DNA of 55,710 nucleotides from Alphaproteobacteria bacterium (GTDB taxonomy: Bacteria; Pseudomonadota; Alphaproteobacteria; Caulobacterales; Caulobacteraceae). Positions 51,238 to 55,710 of this stretch are shown here, piece by piece. Position 1 is the stretch's first letter, and each line of letters starts with the position of its first letter. The notes beneath the pieces were generated by a model, which made no database searches, was not told where the DNA came from, and saw only the letters and a list, made by a program, of their open reading frames with translations. The position numbers and the translations under genes are program-made. Location of the stretch: assembly GCA_018820665.1 (NCBI GenBank), contig JAHJNW010000181.1, positions 1 to 55,710 of the forward strand. Reading direction: 5' to 3'.

Positions 51238-51303
51238 TGCGCGCGCCCGGCCCCGGATCAACCGCCCGGAGACGGGCGGACCGGGGCCGGGACGGCGGAC
51301 CGG

Positions 51304-51582
51304 TCAGCCGCAGTCGACGCTGCGGATGATGCCGGTGGCCTCGTCAAAGCGGACGTTGAGACGGTCGGGGCGCAGGTCCTTGGTCGTCGGGCAGGTGGTG
51401 CAGACGACGCGGACGTTGGCGTCGGCCGGGAAGGTCACGGCGCCGACGTGCGAACCGATCAGCGAGCGGGCGGCGGCGGCGTCGCAACGCTGCGGGATCG
51501 GCTCCATCGGCGACTCGGCCACGGGAGCACAGGCGGCCAGCGTCAGGGCGCCGGCGGTGAGGATCAGGGCTCTCATCCGCAT
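51304..51582 (-). CDS. I78-type peptidase-inhibitor-like lipoprotein, copy 1
   Basis: A 92-residue exported protein. The signal peptide ends in a lipobox LTLAAC (ALILTAGALTLAACAP). The mature part has VRVVCTTCPTTKDLRPDRLN and VRFDEATGIIRSVDCG. The end matches the I78 inhibitor family pattern R-x-N-V-x-x-D-x-x-G-x-I-x-x-V-x-C-G. Two start codons are possible (51582 or 51576); both overlap the end of copy 2. A CTTC pair and the terminal Cys could form disulfides. The target protease is unknown. Confidence 0.8.
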   Translation of the reverse strand: MRMRALILTAGALTLAACAPVAESPMEPIPQRCDAAAARSLIGSHVGAVTFPADANVRVVCTTCPTTKDLRPDRLNVRFDEATGIIRSVDCG

Positions 51583-51866
51583 TTGACCTCGCGGATCACG
51601 CCGCTGGCCTCGTCATAGAGGACGTTCAGTCGGCCGGGGTTGTAGTCCATCGTCACCGGGCAGGTGGTGCAGGTCACGCGCCAGGTATCGTTGGACGGCT
51701 TCGGCGGCAGCTCCGAACGGTTGCGGCCGATGAAACGCTGGTACTGGTCGGCGCGGCACTGGGACGGGCCGTCCTGCGGCGGCATGGGCGCCGGCGCGGT
51801 TTCGACCGGGGCGCAGGCGGCGGCCAGCAGGCCGGCGGCGGCGAGGCCGAGAAGTTGGGTTTTCAT
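51573..51866 (-). CDS. I78-type peptidase-inhibitor-like lipoprotein, copy 2
   Basis: A 97-residue paralogue of the two flanking genes. It has a signal peptide with lipobox (LLGLAAAGLLAAACAPVE), then FIGRNRSELPPKPSNDTW, VTCTTCPVTMDYNPGRLN and VLYDEASGVIREVKCG. The start at 51866 has agaggaaacgctcc upstream. Its end overlaps copy 1 by up to ten bases, so the two are coupled. A longer in-frame reading to 52049 is antisense-like noise over copy 3. Confidence 0.82.
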   Translation of the reverse strand: MKTQLLGLAAAGLLAAACAPVETAPAPMPPQDGPSQCRADQYQRFIGRNRSELPPKPSNDTWRVTCTTCPVTMDYNPGRLNVLYDEASGVIREVKCG

Positions 51867-51883
51867 GGAGCGTTTCCTCTGGT

Positions 51884-52195
51884 TCAGCCGCATCGGACCT
51901 GTTCGACGATGCCGGACTGGTCGTTGAAGAAGATGTTCAGGCGGTGGGGTGAAAAGTCCTCGGTGACCGGGCAGGTGGTGCAGGTCACCCTGCGGTTGAC
52001 CACCTCGACCGGAACGGGGATGTCGGTCTTCGGTTTCCCGACCAGCCACTGCATTTCACCGGCGCGGCACAGGTCGGCGGTGGGGTTGATGGGACGGGTC
52101 CCGATCGGCTGGCTCATCTGGGCTTGCTCAATAGCGCGCGGCGCGGGGGCGTCCGACACCGGCGTCGAGCAGGCCGAGAGCGCCGCCATCGCCAT
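51884..52195 (-). CDS. I78-type peptidase-inhibitor-like lipoprotein, copy 3, start uncertain
   Basis: At least 103 residues. The mature part LCRAGEMQWLVGKPKTDIPV, RRVTCTTCPVTEDFSPHRLN and IFFNDQSGIVEQVRCG aligns with the two downstream copies. The ATG at 52195 leaves only MAMAALSAC before the lipobox Cys, too short for a normal signal peptide and without a basic residue. In-frame CTG codons at 52213 (overlapping the holC stop) or 52228 would give fuller signals; the latter adds a Lys. No ATG, GTG or TTG serves in that interval. I list the ATG as the conservative choice. Confidence 0.7.
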   Translation of the reverse strand: MAMAALSACSTPVSDAPAPRAIEQAQMSQPIGTRPINPTADLCRAGEMQWLVGKPKTDIPVPVEVVNRRVTCTTCPVTEDFSPHRLNIFFNDQSGIVEQVRCG

Positions 52196-52209
52196 CAGGG
52201 CGGGGGCGA

Positions 52210-52668
52210 TCAGGCCGCCTTTTCCCAGCGGCCCTCGGGCGACTGCTTCCAGTAGGCGAGATTGGCTCCGGCCTCCTTCAGCGTCTTCCAGCGCACCCGG
52301 GCCGCGCTGACCGCCGCCTCGTTCCTGCCGTCGAAGATGATGAAGCATCGATCGAACCCTTTCGTATCGCCAAGCTCTGCGTCGTCGAGGATGAACAGCG
52401 CCTGAGCGTCGTTCGGGTTCTCACCGGATTGAGTCAACAGAATGGGCTGACGCGCCGCTTCGGGTTCCGTCGCCCGGCCGTGGGCGAGAAAGCTGTCGTC
52501 CCGGTACGTCCAGAGCCGTTCGTCCATGTCATCCAGCAGTCGGTCGTCATCGGCGCGGACGAGCGCCCGCCAGCCGCGCTCGCGGGTCTTCTCCAGCAGG
52601 CCGGGCAGGACCTGGTCGAGCGTCGAGCGCTCGAGGTGGTAGAACCAGATTTCGGAGCCTGTGGTCAT
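52210..52668 (-). CDS. holC: DNA polymerase III chi subunit
   Basis: A 152-residue clamp-loader accessory protein. The sequence EIWFYHLERSTLDQVLPGLL, EKTRERGWRALV, LDDMDERLWTYRDDSFLAHG, PILLT, NPNDAQALFILDD and RCFIIFDGRNEAAVSAARVR fits HolC. It ends WKQSPEGRWEKAA, as in alphaproteobacterial chi. It lies near pepA, the usual neighbour, but the pepA gene is on the other strand and the I78-like lipoproteins follow it closely. Confidence 0.93.
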   Translation of the reverse strand: MTTGSEIWFYHLERSTLDQVLPGLLEKTRERGWRALVRADDDRLLDDMDERLWTYRDDSFLAHGRATEPEAARQPILLTQSGENPNDAQALFILDDAELGDTKGFDRCFIIFDGRNEAAVSAARVRWKTLKEAGANLAYWKQSPEGRWEKAA

Positions 52669-52809
52669 GCGGCTCGCACCTTACCCGGCCGCCGGGCCGT
52701 TCGCCTACAGGTGATCTGACAGGGCTGGAGGGACGCGACGGGAATCGTGGGGCCGCCTCCCGGCCGGAGTCGCGAGGCGGCATCGCCCGATGTCAGGATC
52801 GGCGATTGG

Positions 52810-54216
52810 TCACCGCCTGCGCGCGGGCATGTCCCGGCCGCCCTGGTGCAGCACCAGGCCGTCGACGGCGCCGGAGGCGTCGCGAGTAAAGGTGACCTGG
52901 GCGTCGACCACGGTCAGGAAGAAGGCGTCGGGCCCCTCGGCGTGAAGTTCGAAGGCGTCCTGGCCCGTGGCCCGGGTCATCAGCCGCCCGTCGACGACCG
53001 ACATGGTCACGGTGAAGGTCGGGGCCAGTTCATAGACGCCCTCATAGGCCTGCAACGTCTCGGGGGCGACAGGGATCGCCCGCCGCTCGCTGGCGAGGGT
53101 GACGGTCTCGCCGCGAGCGAGGGCCATGAGGGAGCTCGCGACCCGATCCGGTCCCGGGCCGTTCAGATTCCCGAGGACGACCACGGTGATCCGGCGAGCC
53201 GGATCATAGGCCAGGTGGGTGTTGAAGCCTTCGATCCCGCCCGAATGGCTGATGGTCGTGTCGCCTCCGGCCTCGCGGGTGAACAGGCCGAAGGCGTAAT
53301 CGTCGCGAACCGGGGTGGTCAGGAGGGCGAGCGACTCCGGGCGCAGCAGACGGCCGCCGAACAGGCCCTGCTCCCATTTCAGCAGGTCGCGGGTGGTGGA
53401 ATAGAGGGCCCCGGCGCCCTGTGGGATGCTCATGTCGATATAGTCGGCGTTGACGACCCCTTGGGCGGTCGGGCTGTAGCCCGAGGCGCGGCGCGGCAGG
53501 ATGGCGCCATGGCTGTCGTAGCCGCTGTCGCTCATGCCCAGCGGCTGGAGCAGGGCTTCGGCGACGAAGTCGGCGTAAGACTGGCCGCTGGCCTTTTCGA
53601 CGATGGCGGTCAGCAGGATGTAGCCGGAGTTGGAATAGTCCCAGTCCTCGCCCGGCTGGAATTCCAGCGCGTGGTCGCGAAAGCGCGCGATGAGGCTGTC
53701 GATCGTGGCCGGCAGGGTCCTCGATCCCTCATAGTCGTCGAAATTCGTGAAGTTGGGGATGCCGGAGGTATGGCTCAGCAGATGGCGCGTGGTCACCGCG
53801 TCCCACGCCGCCGGCGCGTCCGGCAGATACGTCTTCACCGGCGCGTCGAGGTCGACGAGGCCGCGTTCCCGCAGGATCATGACGGCGACGGCGGTGAACT
53901 GTTTGGTCACGGATCCGAGCCGGAATTTGGTGTCGCCGTCGTTGGGGATGTTCCATTCCCGATTGGCGAGGCCATAGCCGCGATCGAACAGAATCTCGCC
54001 GTCGCGGGCGACCAGCACTGATCCGGAGAACTCTTCGGCCTCCAGGGCGGCCCGCGCGACCTGGTCCATGCGCTCCGGGTCCTGGGCGAGGGCGGCGCCG
54101 GCGGAGAGGGCCAGGGCGGTCAGGCCGACAAGCGCGAGACCCATCCGGTGGCGATGAGGCCGAATCAGATCGCGGGCGCTCTGGCCCGGGCGTGAAGAGA
54201 GTTTGGTGTTGGACAT
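52810..54216 (-). CDS. exported class-C beta-lactamase-like serine hydrolase
   Basis: A 468-residue protein from MSNTKLSS. A long basic n-region (RPHRHR) and hydrophobic core (MGLALVGLTALALSAGAALA) form a signal peptide. The beta-lactamase fold has SVTKQF (S-x-x-K), YSNSGY (Y-x-N) and HSGGIEG in place of the K-T-G motif, as in esterases and D-aminopeptidases of this family. A C-terminal domain (YEGVYELAPTFTVTMSVVDG) resembles the small lipocalin-like add-on of such enzymes. True beta-lactamase activity is unlikely. An upstream start at 54267 is possible but has no ribosome site. Confidence 0.88.
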   Translation of the reverse strand: MSNTKLSSRPGQSARDLIRPHRHRMGLALVGLTALALSAGAALAQDPERMDQVARAALEAEEFSGSVLVARDGEILFDRGYGLANREWNIPNDGDTKFRLGSVTKQFTAVAVMILRERGLVDLDAPVKTYLPDAPAAWDAVTTRHLLSHTSGIPNFTNFDDYEGSRTLPATIDSLIARFRDHALEFQPGEDWDYSNSGYILLTAIVEKASGQSYADFVAEALLQPLGMSDSGYDSHGAILPRRASGYSPTAQGVVNADYIDMSIPQGAGALYSTTRDLLKWEQGLFGGRLLRPESLALLTTPVRDDYAFGLFTREAGGDTTISHSGGIEGFNTHLAYDPARRITVVVLGNLNGPGPDRVASSLMALARGETVTLASERRAIPVAPETLQAYEGVYELAPTFTVTMSVVDGRLMTRATGQDAFELHAEGPDAFFLTVVDAQVTFTRDASGAVDGLVLHQGGRDMPARRR

Positions 54217-54318
54217 TCTGGCGCCCCGCTGAGCGTGACCATCACGCTTTCGGTAGCAGGATGCCACGACGGGCGGCTTTGGATGCGTCCGCCGACATTA
54301 GGGTTTTGTAACCCGCGC

Positions 54319-54558
54319 CTAACTGCGCTCGAGCCCGTAGATGGCCTCGGCGATGTCCTCGACCTTGGCGGTCACCACGGCCCGGGCGTCATAGAGGCCG
54401 CGGTTGTAGAAGAACGGCCCGATCTCGCGGCTGAGGAAGTCCAGCAGCAACTCGGCGGGGAGGGCGGCGAGGTCGGTCTCCAGCTCGTCGCGGAAATACG
54501 CGCGGAGCTTCGCCGTGATGTCGGCGGTTTCTTCGCGGCTGAAGGCGATGGGTTTCAT
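54319..54558 (-). CDS. DUF2164 small protein
   Basis: A 79-residue protein, KPIAFSREETADITAKLRAY, FRDELETDLAALPAELLLDF and LSREIGPFFYNRGLYDARAV. This is the DUF2164 pattern (short, acidic, with the FFYNRGLYDA core). Function unknown. Its ATG shares a base with the stop of the ABC-F gene upstream (TGATG), so they are coupled. Confidence 0.85.
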   Translation of the reverse strand: MKPIAFSREETADITAKLRAYFRDELETDLAALPAELLLDFLSREIGPFFYNRGLYDARAVVTAKVEDIAEAIYGLERS

Positions 54559-55710
54559 CAGCTCACCTCGGCCAGGGCTTCCTCGGCCTGGACCCAGGCG
54601 GCCTCGGCGGCGTCGAGGTCGGTCTGGGTCCTGGCCCGCGCCCGGGTCAGGCCTTCCAGCGCCTTGGGGTTGCTGACCGAGGCGTTGGCCATGTCGTCGT
54701 CGATGCGGGCGATCTCGGCGGTCAGCTGGGCCATCCGCTCTTCGGCCTTCTTGACCGCGTGACGCAGGGTCGAGGGGGAGGGGCCGGACTTCTTGTCGTT
54801 CTTCTTGCCCTTGTTGTTCGACGACGGCGTGGCCGCAGCCGTTTCGTCCTTCACCTGGGTCGGCTTGACGGCGGACTGTTTGGCGCGGTCCAGAACGAAT
54901 TTGGCGTAGTCGTCCATGTCGCCGTCCCACGGCTTGACCGTGCCGTCGGCGGCCAGCCACAGGCGGTCGGCGACCATCTCCATCAGCGAGCGGTCGTGGG
55001 TGATCAGGATGACGGCGCCCGAGTACTCGTTGAGCGCATCGAGCAGGGCCCGGCGGCTGTCGATGTCGAGGTGGTTGGTCGGTTCGTCGAGGATCAGGAC
55101 GTGCGGAGCATCCATCGCCACCTGGTTGAGCAGCAGGCGGGCGCGCTCGCCGCCCGACAGGCTGGCGACGGTGGTCTCCTGCTTCTCATAGCCCAGACCC
55201 CATTGCGCCAGCTTCGAGCGGCGGCTGCTCTCGGGAGCGTCGGGCATGGCGCGGCGGATGATCTCCAGCGGCGTGTCGGTCGGGTCCATGGCCTCGATCT
55301 GGTGCTGGTGGAACCAGCCCACGCGCATCTTGCGGTCGCGGTGCAGTTCGCCCTCGGAGACGTCCAGCGCCCCGGCGATCATCTTGGCGAAGGTCGACTT
55401 GCCGGCGCCGTTGACGCCCAGCAGGCCGATGCGGTCGTCGAGGTCCATGCGCAGGTTGAGATTGCGCAGGATCGGCTTGCCGGTCTCATAGCCGACGTTG
55501 GCCCGCTCCAGCCGGATCAGCGGCGGGGCGAGGGGGCGCGGCGGCGACGGCAGGATGAAGGGGGCGACGCGTTCCTCGATGGTCGTGGCGACCGGCTGCA
55601 TCTTGGCCAGCCGCTTCATGCGCGACTGGGCCTGGGCGGCCTTGGAGGCCTTGGCCTTGAAGCGGTCGACGAAGGCCTGGAGGTGGGCGCGTTCGGCGTC
55701 CTGCTTGGCC
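54558..55710 (-). CDS. ABC-F family ATPase (Uup/YheS-like), N-terminus outside the window
   Basis: The minus-strand frame is open from the right edge. It starts in the charged linker helix (AKQDAERAHLQAFVDRFKAK, ASKAAQAQSRMKRLAKMQPV) between the two ATPase domains. The second ATPase domain follows: Walker A LLGVNGAGKSTFAKMIAG, signature SLSGGERARLLL, Walker B HVLILDEPTNHLDIDS and the switch His in VILITHDRSLM. A Lys-rich linker and C-terminal coiled coil (TLRHAVKKAEERMAQLTAEI and on) end it. ABC-F proteins act on ribosomes rather than in membranes. The internal Met at 55619 is not the true start. First-domain residues cannot be checked. Confidence 0.93.
   Translation of the reverse strand, partial: AKQDAERAHLQAFVDRFKAKASKAAQAQSRMKRLAKMQPVATTIEERVAPFILPSPPRPLAPPLIRLERANVGYETGKPILRNLNLRMDLDDRIGLLGVNGAGKSTFAKMIAGALDVSEGELHRDRKMRVGWFHQHQIEAMDPTDTPLEIIRRAMPDAPESSRRSKLAQWGLGYEKQETTVASLSGGERARLLLNQVAMDAPHVLILDEPTNHLDIDSRRALLDALNEYSGAVILITHDRSLMEMVADRLWLAADGTVKPWDGDMDDYAKFVLDRAKQSAVKPTQVKDETAAATPSSNNKGKKNDKKSGPSPSTLRHAVKKAEERMAQLTAEIARIDDDMANASVSNPKALEGLTRARARTQTDLDAAEAAWVQAEEALAEVS

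Noticed and set aside
52810..54216. Antibiotic-resistance beta-lactamase
   Set aside because: S-x-x-K and Y-x-N are present but the K-T-G motif is HSG, which is more like esterases or aminopeptidases of this fold.

Overview
The window is high-GC DNA that reads like a chromosome segment from a Caulobacteraceae-type alphaproteobacterium, perhaps Brevundimonas. That assignment is inferred from gene order, TonB-receptor style and codon bias; no rRNA or marker comparison was possible. Two conserved housekeeping blocks flank a large accessory block.

Left block (1-5310): a partial SPFH/band-7 protein and a Nudix hydrolase on the minus strand, then a GlcD/D2HGDH-type FAD oxidoreductase, then fabD, a small zinc-ribbon membrane protein, fabG, a 63-residue membrane protein and acpP on the plus strand. 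A strong terminator follows acpP. Right block (36792-49404): fabF-mltG-yicC-gmk on the plus strand, converging on lptF-lptG-lptD-surA-pdxA-ksgA and a host-attachment-family gene on the minus strand. Then come pepA (+), holC with three tandem I78-inhibitor-like lipoproteins (-), a class-C-type serine hydrolase (-), a DUF2164 gene and a partial ABC-F ATPase (-).

The fabD-fabG-acpP and fabF-mltG-yicC-gmk halves normally lie together in related bacteria. Here about 31.5 kb (5310-36791) separates them. That block holds five modules: (i) a LuxR-type regulator and a 1968-residue type V autotransporter built of dozens of short repeats; (ii) a degraded esterase remnant and non-coding DNA; (iii) a glycan-uptake set: MFS transporter, LacI regulator with a perfect 16-bp operator, TonB receptor and exo-type GH3 glucosidase; (iv) a metal-resistance set: Cys-rich small protein, CzcB/CzcA efflux with no outer-membrane partner gene, multicopper oxidase CopA, CopB, a MerR regulator with an almost canonical mer-type operator, and a glutaredoxin-MauE fusion; (v) an overlapping pair encoding a FecR-domain protein with 18 Gly/Asn-rich repeats and a CHASE2-degenerate GGDEF-EAL protein, divergent from a ShlB/FhaC-type two-partner secretion pore. 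No integrase, transposase, tRNA or flanking direct repeat was seen.

Most of the accessory modules act at the cell envelope (adhesin, TonB uptake, periplasmic metal handling, outer-membrane export, c-di-GMP turnover). The least explained is the FecR/CHASE2-EAL/TpsB module, which could be an uncharacterised surface-sensing or matrix-export system. Local regulatory elements stand out: a hairpin over the luxR ribosome binding site, the LacI palindrome, the MerR operator, a possible second MerR half-site before copA, and a mirror-symmetric repeat between the Nudix and FAD genes.
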